NCBI GenBank assembly: GCA_002633025.1
Contig: NMRB01000502.1
Coordinates: 227,550 to 291,549, forward strand
Length of the DNA stretch: 64,000 nt
Direction: 5' to 3'
DNA from: Notospermus geniculatus
Taxonomy: Eukaryota > Nemertea > Pilidiophora > Heteronemertea > Lineidae
The translations under genes were made by a program, and so were the position numbers. Positions 49,001-58,364 of the stretch are shown here, one piece after another; within the stretch, counting starts at the first letter, position 1, and every line of letters begins with the position of its first letter. The notes beneath the pieces were generated by a model that worked only from the letters and a program-made list of their open reading frames with translations, had not been told where the DNA came from and did not search any database.

Positions 49001-50815
49001 TGGACTCAGGCAGATTCAGGCTTTTTCTTCCAATGGATTCAGTGCTGGTGAAGTCTCTTATGATACATAATACTTTAGCTTCATCAGCCACACACACCGA
49101 CTGAAAGGGAATAAAAAAGAGTGTTTTCAAGGGGAAGTCACAATCACATCATGAAAGTTGAGAATGTTTCGTGGCAATCGTGGCCAGGACAGTAGGTTGC
49201 TTAGGCCACACTTTTTATATTCTTTGGTTCACGGGCCCGCCGACATCCGAAAATCCAAAAGTGAAAAAAAATAAAATCGTGAAATTCGTTTTTTTTAATT
49301 TCCGCCGATGTTCACCAACACATGAGATTCTCAAAATAAAAAATAAAAATAAAAAAAGACGTCTGCGATAGCTAATTCTGCATTAGATATATTGATGACC
49401 ATGGCCAAGTCATACACCAAACTGCCTGATGCAGTGTTTCAGAGCATGTTTCACAGCAATAAAGTTTTTAAAAATAGTATTTTTTTGATTTTTTTATTTC
49501 CTCCTACATCAGGAAATGGACAAAACAAGACCGCAAAATTTTTAAAAAGCCAAAACAGGATTTAATTTTTATTTTTATTTCACCCTCCGTACCTGAGTTT
49601 ACACAAGAGGCGCCCGTGAACCAAAGAATATTAAAAGTGTGGCCTTAGATAGCTCTAGTCTAGGCCTACAATCATCAATCATGACAATAGCATGAATAGG
49701 CGGCCTGCCCTAAACAGATCCATGACGTTGGTTGGGGACCACTGCGTCAAAGGACGACGTCATGTCACGTCAGCGACACCCACGACATAACTCTGTTGGC
49801 GTGAAAGGGGCTGTTCACTTTCGGAACCATTTTCCCAACTAATTTTTCATTATGTTGCAGTTGTTTGATTTTCATGATAACTTCAGGTATGATGTTTTAT
49901 AATGTGAACTACATAATCATGAACGAAAATGTGACAAAAGCTTCATTAATTAGGAAAACAAAGAGCATTTGCAAAATGTCCGAAATCAGCATGAAAACAG
50001 TGAAATTATTCCCCAATGTTTGTTGTAGTGGGAGAGTAATGGTATTATTTACTATTCATCGAAAAATCATTACTAAACATATTGGTTTTGCTGAAATATT
50101 TCCATAAAATGTGTGATTTTCTTCATTTCTGGACCCCTACTTAAGTGGGGGGAGAACAGAACAGCACATCTAGGCCTGACAGATTTGAATGGAATGCTCT
50201 GGTAAAGATTATGGTCAGTATCAGTTACAACATGCATAATCAACCATGACATGTGGGTAGAGTGGTTTGTAGCAGTCGGCCTTCAAACTCAACTGGGCAC
50301 ACATTTTTCCCAATTTGTAAACATGGCCCCCAACTAAAATCACAGATCTAGTGTAGGGCCTAGCATGCCTAGGTAGGCCTAGGCCTACACTTCACTTCAG
50401 TTGTTCAGCCTGCCCCCTGGCGCTAGGCCTACTGCTGGCCAGTGGCCTGCACTACTCACTAGGCCTAGGCCTATGCTAGGGCCAGGCCTAGCGTAGCCTA
50501 CCGGTGCGGTACAGTCTCGGCCCATCACCCATGGGCTAACACAGTGTGATAGGTGTGCATCATGATCATGACATGGGAGGATTTCTAGGATCATCATCAT
50601 GAATGATCATCATCATGTGACGTGTGCATCATTCACACAGTAGGCCTACTGCAGGCCCAAGCATGCACGTGCATGGCCAACAAATGCACGCAAGCATGCA
50701 CACGGACGGAGCAGCTGAGCTGCTGAGACGCAGCATCGGCAGCGATTGGGTATTTATGACACTTTTCCTCCAGTACCTCAGCTGGCACGATCATTGTATT
50801 CTCTCCTAATGCCAT
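43045..50815 (-). CDS. USP47: Ubiquitin carboxyl-terminal hydrolase 47, N-terminal half (3' part not seen)
   Basis: USP47 is a deubiquitinase known for roles in base-excision repair and signalling. Seventeen coding exons run on the minus strand: 50815-50777, 49100-48897, 48730-48611, 48434-48281, 48042-47867, 47481-47415, 47158-47019, 46898-46809, 46579-46484, 46249-46152, 45728-45598, 45164-44957, 44516-44385, 44213-44158, 44030-43918, 43598-43494, 43252-43045. All join in frame, giving 712 residues against about 1,375 in the human protein. The start [13 protein letters not shown] resembles the USP47 N-terminus. Cys box [14 protein letters not shown] has catalytic Cys184. CxxC pairs are at 298/301 and 351/354, and the His box [11 protein letters not shown] has His502. 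[14 protein letters not shown] and [15 protein letters not shown] follow. The exon ending at 48897 uses a GC donor. The C-terminal ubiquitin-like region is missing before the gap at 37.4 kb. Confidence 0.93.
43717..43847. mobile_element. 131-bp MITE, TAA target-site duplication (intronic, copy 1)
   Basis: The left end ggctgacttaacatc is inverted at the right end as gatgtaaagtcagcc. The arms extend through gacacgcgacac and aggcgaacaa. TAA flanks both sides (43714-43716 and 43848-43850). It lies in the USP47 intron 43599-43917. The same family and length recur at 47587-47717. Confidence 0.88.
44696..44718 (+). repeat. (ATT)n microsatellite
   Basis: About seven or eight att units in the USP47 intron between 44517 and 44956. 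Confidence 0.9.
45835..46062 (+). mobile_element. tRNA-derived SINE with conserved central domain
   Basis: The head is strongly tRNA-like: tggtcgagtggttagcg (A box) and gcgggttcgactccggg (B box), 5'-bounded by gcccgg. The body carries gggtccgtcggatgggac and aaaagccgtggtcccttgta, then agggcaagtaaaagaccc. That is the type of central domain shared by SINEs of many marine invertebrates. The acceptor and T stems do not pair properly, so it is not a tRNA gene. It lies antisense to USP47 in the intron 45729-46151. Confidence 0.85.
47587..47717. mobile_element. 131-bp MITE (intronic, copy 2)
   Basis: The termini ggttgagtttacatcgagg and cctcgatgtaaactcagcc match the family at 43717-43847, which is the same length. 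The left flank is TAA. The right flank reads AAC, so the duplication is imperfect here. It is located in the USP47 intron 47482-47866. The interior (cacacaggcgaacaa, its complement, and gaaacctttgttt) matches the first copy with substitutions. Confidence 0.86.
49204..49644. mobile_element. 441-bp PIF/Harbinger-like MITE, TTA target-site duplication
   Basis: Terminal inverted repeats of 33 bp with one mismatch begin ggccacactttttatattc and end with the complement. TTA flanks both sides (49201-49203 and 49645-49647). The interior is A/T-rich with poly-A and poly-T runs and has no transposase frame. It sits in the first USP47 intron (49101-50776). Confidence 0.9.
50330..50520. repeat. AGGCCT-rich tract
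   Basis: The palindromic word taggcctaggcctac and variants occur many times in under 200 bases, just outside the start of the duplicated promoter block. The same word recurs in RPL10A intron 1 of copy 2 (about 54690-54960) and near 63840-63950. Confidence 0.7.
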
Positions 50816-51473
50816 TGTTTTCGTTTAAAGACTGATTTCACACCAGCTTGATGACACTAGTAAACTACGTAATATATTTTGATAGGGGAAGCATGTTGAA
50901 AATAGCTCCAAAACAGAAATTGCCTGGTCTTGCCCGCGACCAGGCGCGTACTTTGGTATTCCTCGTGGCGAACGTCGAACTAGTCTGAAGTCCATAAATG
51001 CACCGAAGTAAGCGCATTCAAATGCAGTTTTATATCAAAAACATTAATACATTACGATGAGTCGTCTTTTTGAACCATAATTTTGTCTTTTTGAAGACCG
51101 ATAAATTTCGTACGAATCGCCCACATCCACGTGTATCGGAATCAACTGCTATACTCAACGTAGGCTGACCTTTGACATCATCTGCATAATTGTAAGGACA
51201 GGTGATGCCCGTGGCATCATCAGCGGAAGCTCTTCGACTAAAAAATATTTTTGCACAATTCAGATCATGTTGAAACAATCATTTTTTCAAGATATCTTTT
51301 AAAAAGACGCTTAGAAAATAAGATATTTCGGTATCCTGTGAGGAAGATTAATTATTTGTCGTTATTTTCACAAAGATGGCGCTGCAACCTGGCCAATGAA
51401 AATACAAAATGTGTAGGCAGCACCTGGCTCAACCAGCTTTCGTGACGTCAGTTCGGAAGCGCTTCCGTTCGGT
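50816..51473. promoter_or_regulatory. Divergent promoter region USP47 / RPL10A, copy 1
   Basis: About 660 bases separate the USP47 start codon (minus strand, 50815-50813) from the inferred RPL10A transcription start (51474). On the RPL10A side are a YY1-type aagatggcgc at 51373-51382 and a CRE TGACGTCA at 51443-51450. Both are common in ribosomal-protein promoters. A hairpin cctggtc/gaccagg lies at about 50922-50943. Head-to-head spacing suggests shared control; the exact USP47 start site is not visible. Confidence 0.7.
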
Positions 51474-51500
51474 CTTTCCAGTTCCAACCACGGCATCGAT

Positions 51501-53159
51501 ATGAGGTGCGGTTGAAGTCGTCGTTTTAATCCATATAAATCCCCTTCTGTGCATCTCAATTTTACATTTTGATATAGTTTTATGATAGATAGATTATCAT
51601 ATTTTGCTTCACTGAATGTATTTTTCTGATCTGATATTCTGTCTTGTTAAAATTCGTTGACGTTGTATATTGCTGTAGCCTGTAACGTTAGGCCTTCTAC
51701 AATAAAGGTCACACATGTGTGCTTCCATAAATCAACTGTGTTCACAATCACACGTCCCCGTGTAGGCGTGTTGCTTTGCTACATCATGTACAGTGATGTA
51801 CATGTAGCCTCGCAGCACCGCTGTTTCCGCCAGCGGGGGACAGGGGGTGATATTCCCCCCCCCCCCTCAAAAAAAGTGAAAGTTTGTGTTTTTGACAAAG
51901 AAGAAACCTGTGGGCCTAGTGTAGCTCAGTTCAGGAAACTGCGGAATTCTGCAACGTTGCAGAATTCCGCAGTTTCCCGAACTGAGCTAGCTACCAGTAC
52001 CATCCCTAGGCCTACATGCCATGGTAGGCCTATGGACATCAATCTCACTGTCCTTGACCTTGGCAGGAAGATCAAAGAAGAGGAAGCCAGTAGGCCTGTA
52101 GGCATAATATGGCCTACTTCTTAGGGAAGGCTGCCTAGTACTAGGCATATCTTAACTTTGTCCTTTCTTTTCAGTAAACTGTCAAGAGAAACGCTGAACG
52201 AGGCCATAGCCATAGTGCTAGCTCACAGCAAAGAAAAGAAGCGGAAATTCACGGAAACTGTTGAATTGCAGATCTCCCTGAAGAACTATGATCCCCAAAA
52301 GGACAAGCGTTTCACTGGCACAGTCAAGTATGGCGTTTTTACTGGTGGCTTGTTTACCTGACTCTTGCTGTTGGCAGTTGATTTTCTTTGTTTTATAGCT
52401 GTATGCTGGGGTCATATGATTGATGAAGATGACTTTGCTGGTATGGTAAAGCTAGTTCTGTCATGTGAAAAAATACAGGTCGCTGTCCATTGTGAAAACT
52501 AAAACAATCCTGCCGGTAGCAAGATCATCAGGAAGTTTGGAACCTCTCCAAACGGACCTGCACCCAGGGTCTTAAAACAATTGGGGAGGTCGCAGCGGTT
52601 TTTCCTCTGTCACCGCAATTGTCCAGTTATCAACTGGCAACTGACCCCCACCCAGGGTCTTAAAATAATTGGGGAGGTCTCTCATGGCCGAAACGCGAAA
52701 CTTGGCGTTGTCTGGCATAGATGAGACTGATGGTGAGAAGGGGGAAGTCCTTGGTAAGAAATAAATGACAGATTCTGTTGTGGAACAGTGTCAGTGTGTA
52801 GATTTCATATTTTGTGAAGAAACACGCTTGCAGTAATTGAATCTGGACTGATGATCAGCTGATGTCATTTGAACGAGGTGATGACCTGGTGCCCTCCTAT
52901 GTAGTGATGTTACAAGTGGAGATAACAAAAGCATTGAATTGAAGCAGTGAATAGTAATATGTATTTTCCACCAACCAGTACATGTAAGCTGTAATCTTTG
53001 CTGTTTGCAGGCTTAAACATATCCCAAGGCCAAACTTGAAGATCTGTGTCTTGGGCGATCAGCAGCATTGCGATGAAGCCAAGGCCAACAACCTTTCTAA
53101 CATGGACGTTGAGTCACTGAAGAAGTTGAACAAGAATAAGAAATTGGTCAAGAAGCTAG
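51501..53159 (+). pseudogene. RPL10A: Truncated RPL10A copy (exons 1-3 only)
   Basis: The coding parts are exon 1 51501-51505 (ATGAG), exon 2 52175-52327 and exon 3 53011-53159. They splice in frame to [12 protein letters not shown]..., through [18 protein letters not shown], then [17 protein letters not shown] and [13 protein letters not shown]. The putative mRNA starts at a 5'-TOP-like ctttcc (51474). The copy stops at the acceptor of intron 3 (53405-53406), where the next duplicate begins, so exon 4 onwards is absent. Promoter and splice sites look intact, so it may be transcribed. If so, exon 3 would read into the intron or splice onward into copy 2. Intron 1 carries a 68-bp palindrome missing from copy 2. 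Confidence 0.85.
51923..51990. repeat. 68-bp spacerless palindrome in RPL10A intron 1, copy 1 only
   Basis: Two 34-base arms meet at aac|gtt. All positions pair except one (a 51934 against c 51979). The arms read tagctcagttcaggaaactg then cggaattctgcaac. The orthologous site in copy 2 (about 54822-54845) reads aggcctagctagctacc without the insert. It looks like a very small palindromic insertion or a polymorphic hairpin. Confidence 0.92.
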
Positions 53160-53623
53160 GTATGCCTCTTTTTCACCAGGACAGGAAAAGGGCATGCAAT
53201 AAACATGTAGTTGGTCCATTTTGCAAGGAGTCAAAGGGCAAACCTCTTGTGCCCCTTGTGTCCGTCAGTGTGAAGGTCAAGGCTTTGCAATTCGTATGTG
53301 AAAGTCAAGTTGTGACATTACCTACTGCTCAGTAGTGAGACTCAATATTTGCCGCCAGTGGTGGCTTTTCAAGTGCAGATCCTAATAAATACTTCTATTC
53401 TTCCAGAGTGATAGGTGTGCATCATGATCATGACATGGGAGGATTTCTAGGATCATCATCATGAATGATCATGTGACGTGTGCATCATTCACACAGTAGG
53501 CCTACTGCAGGCCCTAGCATGCACGTGCATGGCCAACAAATGCACGCAAGCATGCACACGGACGGAGCAGCTGAGACGCAGCATCGGCAGCGATGGGTAT
53601 TTATGACACTTTTCCTCTAGTAC

Positions 53624-53662
53624 CTCAGCTGGCACGATCATTGTATTCTCTCCTAATGCCAT
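53624..53662 (-). pseudogene. USP47: Orphan duplicate of USP47 coding exon 1
   Basis: It encodes the same 13 residues [13 protein letters not shown], with the same gtact donor, as the exon at 50777-50815. No further USP47 exon follows it directly on the minus strand before RPL10A copy 1. If transcribed it could splice over copy 1 to the true second exon at 49100, acting as an alternative first exon. Otherwise it is a dead duplicate. Confidence 0.75.
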
Positions 53663-54231
53663 TGTTTCCGTTTAAAGACTGATTTCACACCAGCTTAATG
53701 ACACTAGTAAACTACGTAATATATTTTGATAGGGGAAGCATGTTGAAAATAGCTCCAAAACAGAAATTGCCTGGTCTTGCCCGCGACCAGGTGCGTACTT
53801 TGGTATTCCTCGTGGCGAACGTCGAACTAGTCTGTAGTCCATATTTTATTAAATGCACCGAAGTAAGCGCATTCAAATGCAGTTTTATATCAAAAACATT
53901 AATACATTACGATGAGTCGTCTTTTTGAGCCACAATTTTGTCTTTTTGAAGACCGATAAATTTCGTACGAATCGCCCACATCCACGTGTATCAGAATCAA
54001 CTGCTATACTCAACGTAGGCTGACCTTTGACATCATCTGCATAATTGTAAGGACAGGTGATGCCCGTGGCATCATCAGCGGAAGCACTTCGACTAAAAAA
54101 TATTTTTGCACAATTCAGTCCAAACGATCATGTTGAAACAATCATTTTTTCGATATATCTTTTAAAAAGACGCTTAGAAAATAAGATATTTCGTATCCTG
54201 TGAGGAAGATTTATTATTTATCGTTATTTTC

Positions 54232-54342
54232 ACAAAGATGGCGCTGCAATCTGGCCAATGAAAATACAAAATGTGTAGGCAGCACCTGGCTCAACCAGCT
54301 TTCGTGACGTCAGTTCGGAAGCGCCTCCGTTCGGTCTTTCCA
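54232..54342 (+). promoter_or_regulatory. RPL10A core promoter, copy 2
   Basis: YY1-type aagatggcgc at 54235-54244, CRE TGACGTCA at 54305-54312 and a 5'-TOP-like start ctttcc at 54336. Spacing is the same as in copy 1. TOP sequences are the known growth-control element of ribosomal-protein mRNAs. The start site is inferred. Confidence 0.7.
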
Positions 54343-54362
54343 GTTCCAACCACGGCATCGAT

Positions 54363-56392
54363 ATGAGGTGCGGTTGAAGTCGTCGCTTTAATCCATATAA
54401 ATCCCCTTCTGTGCATCTCAATTTTACATTTTGATATAGTTTTATGATAGATAGATTATCATATTTTGCTTCACTGAATGTATTTTTCTGATCTGATATT
54501 CTGTCTTGTTAAAATTCGTTGACGTTGTATATTGCTGTATTGTAACGTTAGGCCTTCTACACATGTACAATAAACAGATAAAGGTCACACATCATGCACA
54601 TGTGTGCTTCCATAAATTCACTGTGTTCACTATGTCATGATGTGACAATCACAGTCCCACGTCCCCGTGTTCCTTTGCTACATCATGTAGGCCTAGGCCT
54701 ACATGTAGCCTCGCAGCACCGCTGTTTCCGCCAGCAGCGGGGGGCAGGGGGTGATATTCTCTCATCTCCCCCCCTCAAACTTCAAAGTGAAAGTGTGTGT
54801 TTTTGACAAAGAAGAAACCAGTAGGCCTAGGCCTAGCTAGCTACCATCCCCATAGCCATAGGCCTACATGCCATGGACATCAATCTCACTGTCGACGTCC
54901 TTGACCAGGAAGATCAAAGAAGAGGAAGCCAGTAGAGTAGGCCTGTAGTGTAGGCATATGGCCTACTTAGGGAAGGCTGCCTAGTACTAGGCCTAACTTA
55001 ACTTTGTCCTTTCTTTTCAGTAAACTGTCAAGAGAAACGCTGAACGAGGCCATAGCCATAGTGCTAGCTCACAGCAAAGAAAAGAAGCGGAAATTCACGG
55101 AAACTGTTGAATTGCAGATCTCCCTGAAGAACTATGATCCCCAAAAGGACAAGCGTTTCACTGGCACAGTCAAGTATGGCGTTTTTACTGGTGGCTTGTT
55201 TACCTGACTCTTGCTGTTGGCAGTTGATTTTCTTTGTTTTATAGCTGTATGCTGGGGTCATATGATTGATGAAGATGACTTTGCTGGTATGGTAAAGCTA
55301 GTTCTGTCATGTGAAAAAATACAGGTCACTGTCCATTGTGAAAACTAAAACAATCCTGCCATTAGCAAGATCATCAGGAAGTTTGGAACCTCTCCAAACG
55401 GACCTGCACCCAGGGTCTTAAAACAATTGGGGAGGTCGCAGCGGTTTTTCCTCTGTCACCGCAATTGTCCAGTTATCAACTGGCAACGGACCCCCACCCA
55501 GGGTCTTGAAATAATTGGGGAGGTCTCTCATGGCCGAAACGCGAAACTTGGCGTTGTCTGGCATAGATGAGACTGATGGTGAGAAGGGGGAAGTCCTTGG
55601 TAAGAAATAAATGACAGATTCTGTTGTGGAACAGTGTGTAGATTTCATACTTTGTGAAGAAACACGCTTGCAGTAATTGAATCTGGACTGATGATCAGCT
55701 GATGTCATTTGAACGAGGTGATGACCTGGTGCCCTCCTATGTAGTGATGTTACAAGTGGAGATAACAAAAGCATTGAATTGAAGCAGGGAAGAGTAATAT
55801 GTATTTTCCACCAACCAGTACATGTAAGCTGTAATCTTTGCTGTTTGCAGGCTTAAACATATCCCAAGGCCAAACCTGAAGATCTGTGTCTTGGGCGATC
55901 AGCAGCATTGCGATGAAGCCAAGGCCAACAACCTTTCCAACATGGACGTTGAGTCACTGAAGAAGTTGAACAAGAATAAGAAATTGGTCAAGAAGCTAGG
56001 TATGCCTCTTTTTCACCAGGACAGGAAAAGGGCATGCAATAAACATGTAGTTGGTCCATTTTGCAAGGAGTCAAAGGGCAAACCTCTTGGGCCCCTTGTG
56101 TCCGTCAGTGTGAAGGTCAAGGCTTTGCAATTCGTATGTGAAAGTCAAGTTGTGACATTACTGCTCAGTAGTGAGACTCAATATTTGCAGCCAGTGGTGT
56201 CTTCTCAAGTGCAGATCCTAATAAATACTCCTATTCTTCCAGCCAAGAAATACGACGGTTTCCTTGCCTCTGATTCTCTGATCAAGCAGATCCCAAGGAT
56301 CCTTGGGCCCGGCCTCAACAAGGCTGGTAAATTCCCCACTGTACTATCCCACAATGAAGCCATGGTGCAAAAGGTTGAGGAAACCAAGGCTA
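54363..56392 (+). CDS. RPL10A: 60S ribosomal protein L10a (uL1), C-terminal exon not found
   Basis: This is uL1, the L1-stalk protein of the cytosolic large ribosomal subunit. Exons 54363-54367, 55021-55173, 55851-55999 and 56243-56392 join in frame. The product starts [12 protein letters not shown] and includes [55 protein letters not shown], then [20 protein letters not shown] and [15 protein letters not shown]. About 152 residues are present of roughly 217 usual. The end at 56392 assumes a donor gtagct. Reading on without splicing gives a sequence ([13 protein letters not shown]...) unlike the family and a stop at 56541. The conserved C-terminus was not found before the AGPAT gene. Start chosen from the TOP-like leader and family N-terminus. 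Confidence 0.85.
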
Positions 56393-56559
56393 GTAGCTGT
56401 GACTTGCTGATGAAGTTGCACATGCTCCTATCATGCCTTTTGGACCTGGAACATTTCCAAAACTTCAATGGCCTCAGTGACTTAAAAATCTTGGGACTTT
56501 CTTGTCCATTGGCAGTCATGGTGGAAGGGGGAATCAAATAATATTGTGGTTGCCACAAG

Positions 56560-56630
56560 TCCAGGGCAGAATTTCCCAGACTCGCCATTTCTGAAGGTGC
56601 TCTTCAATGTGCGAGTTCACTGTCAATGGG
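56560..56630. repeat. Imperfect hairpin after RPL10A exon 4
   Basis: gaatttccca (about 56570) pairs with tgggaaattc (about 56616). Inward, actcgccatttctgaag pairs imperfectly with cttcaatgtgcgagt. It resembles an old MITE. Confidence 0.6.
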
Positions 56631-56678
56631 AAATTCACCCTTGTTGGCTCCCTTGCAATTTGTGCCAAGTCCAGTAAT

Positions 56679-56758
56679 ACAAATGACTGCCACTATGTAG
56701 TTGTCTACGGCTGAGTTGCAATTAACTCGGCTGTAGAAAACTAGCGGCCGTCATTTGT
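56679..56758. mobile_element. 80-bp hairpin MITE
   Basis: The left arm acaaatgactgccacta...ctacggctgagtt pairs with the right arm aactcggctgtag...tagcggccgtcatttgt around a gcaatt centre, with a few mismatches. Confidence 0.7.
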
Positions 56759-56817
56759 GCACCGGTACTCGAGAGGGGCATGTTTTTAATGTGCTGATCA
56801 TTCAAACATCGACCGGT

Positions 56818-56889
56818 AGTCTGGTTCCCTGATCTGCCGTATCGTGGCACTGACTGGTATCGCAAATCAGCAGGTCAATGAACCAGACT
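56818..56889. repeat. Inverted repeat with agtctggttc ends
   Basis: agtctggttc at the left and gaaccagact at the right, with partial internal pairing (tgatctgc/gcaaatcagca). Third hairpin-type element within 350 bases. Confidence 0.6.
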
Positions 56890-58111
56890 CAAACAGAGAC
56901 AAGCATCAACAAGATGAGAATTCAACATGTTGAGAAGATGAGTACAAGGGCTGAACTATCATTTCAAATGCCTCATTTATTTCGTTGATCAGTCAAATAA
57001 GAATCAAACTTTTCATGTACAAAATATATCATTGATACATGTAGACCACTTGGTGCAGAATATGGGAATGGTTAGGAAAGGTAAAACACATTTTTAGTCA
57101 GTCAAAATCAGTCTTTTTTTCAGATGAAAATATACATGCATCAATTATGTTTTTTCATCTTGGCTGTGGTTATGTTTTTATTACAGAAATACATGTATTG
57201 CTGATGTGGCTGAACACAAAAATGGAAATTGCCAAAATCTATGAGCAGAATTTGTTCCCATTGCGTATGATACAATGCAGTTGTGCCAGCAATATGCTTC
57301 AAACACATGTCTCCGGAGGACCACATCGCTTCTCAATTACACGTAAGTTCCTAGCAAAACCCACACTACCTAATATCAAACGTTTTCAGAGAAACAAACC
57401 CCCAAAACTGCCACAGAAGGACAAGTCGTACATTTGAAGCAGAAGGGTGAATTTTCTCTGCCACTGGGGAAGCCGACTTTCTGGTTTCCTCCTGCATTGC
57501 ATTCAATAAGTCACCAAATAACTGCAATGTTAGACCAACTAATAATGTTTTTGACTCAGCTCTCTTGATTCAACATGAGATCCACATTGCGGTCTTTCGT
57601 TTCATTCCAAAAATGTATATTTCATATACCAGCAGTAATGTCTACCTGGTACATATCTATGACAACCATCACACACTTGGAATGCTATCAGATGAAGGAT
57701 TCTACGAAAATTAGAAGATTGTCAATTTACAAATAGCCTACTATCATGCCGGATACTTGGCTTGAATTTAGACACAGTTACAATTGGATATGTAACCAAG
57801 TTCCTATTTTAGGTACATACATTGAGATGACTAGGTGAGTATCAAATTACACTCGAGTAAGGTATTTCGGCAGCTATAGATCTAAGTACCAGAACATAAT
57901 CTAGAACAACACTGGCACTAGAGAGCACTGAACAAAACTCGCCGACGCTGTTAAATGCACCCACAAATCCAAGGATCAGTTGGCCTCTGGGGACCAGATT
58001 GGTACTAGCAGAAATATATTACTGGTAGTAGACACAATAAGTACATAATTATAGAACAGAAGAACAAATAATCACTTAAAAGTTGCCATGTCAACTTTAA
58101 GTACAACTCTA
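56890..58111. other. Intergenic; searched for RPL10A last exon, none seen
   Basis: No sequence resembling the uL1 C-terminus on the plus strand. A 96-codon ATG frame at 57147-57437 is without recognisable features. Confidence 0.45.
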
Positions 58112-58115
58112 TTAA

Positions 58116-58360
58116 AGGAGTTAGACGCCGAAGTTGTAAACAAGCTGGTTTGTTTACAAATATGGTCGGCAAACTAGTTTTATTCCTTCGTGCAGGTGGC
58201 AGCACCCGTGATCGTTAGACTGGTTCCCGGTCCGATGCAACTCACTCACGATATTCACGTCAGTACCGGTACATATCACCGACAATAGGTGGCAGCACCG
58301 CAGGCGTCCGTGGATAGAGAACCAGTGAGTGAGTGTTTACAACTTCGGCATCTAACTCCT
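58116..58360. mobile_element. 245-bp MITE with TTAA flanks
   Basis: Terminal inverted repeats of 26 bp (aggagttagacgccgaagtt...; right end the complement, one mismatch) are flanked by TTAA on both sides (58112-58115 and 58361-58364). TTAA is the piggyBac target, but the termini do not start with the usual CCC. A shorter TA or TTA target cannot be excluded because TTAA is palindromic. Confidence 0.82.
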
Positions 58361-58364
58361 TTAA

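Larger units (their letters stand above)
50546..53406. repeat. Tandem duplication, copy 1 (USP47 exon 1 / RPL10A exons 1-3 block)
   Basis: Aligned with copy 2 at offsets drifting from 2862 (start) to 2836 (end), with a few percent substitutions and several indels. It begins at gtgataggtgtgcatc and ends at attcttccag. That last AG is the acceptor of RPL10A intron 3, after which copy 2 begins at once. Confidence 0.93.
53408..56242. repeat. Tandem duplication, copy 2
   Basis: Second copy of 50546-53406, directly abutting it. At its 3' end the sequence continues without break into RPL10A exon 4, so copy 2 is the version attached to the downstream part of RPL10A. Copy 1 is the one attached to the rest of USP47. 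Confidence 0.93.

Noticed and set aside
52328-53010. Intronic C/D-box snoRNA in RPL10A intron 2
   Set aside because: Several gatga words occur, but I could not find a properly spaced C box, D box and terminal stem.
56560-56660. Possible RPL10A terminal exon (aaggtgctct text)
   Set aside because: The similarity to the family C-terminus is slight, and the sequence is an imperfect hairpin repeat.
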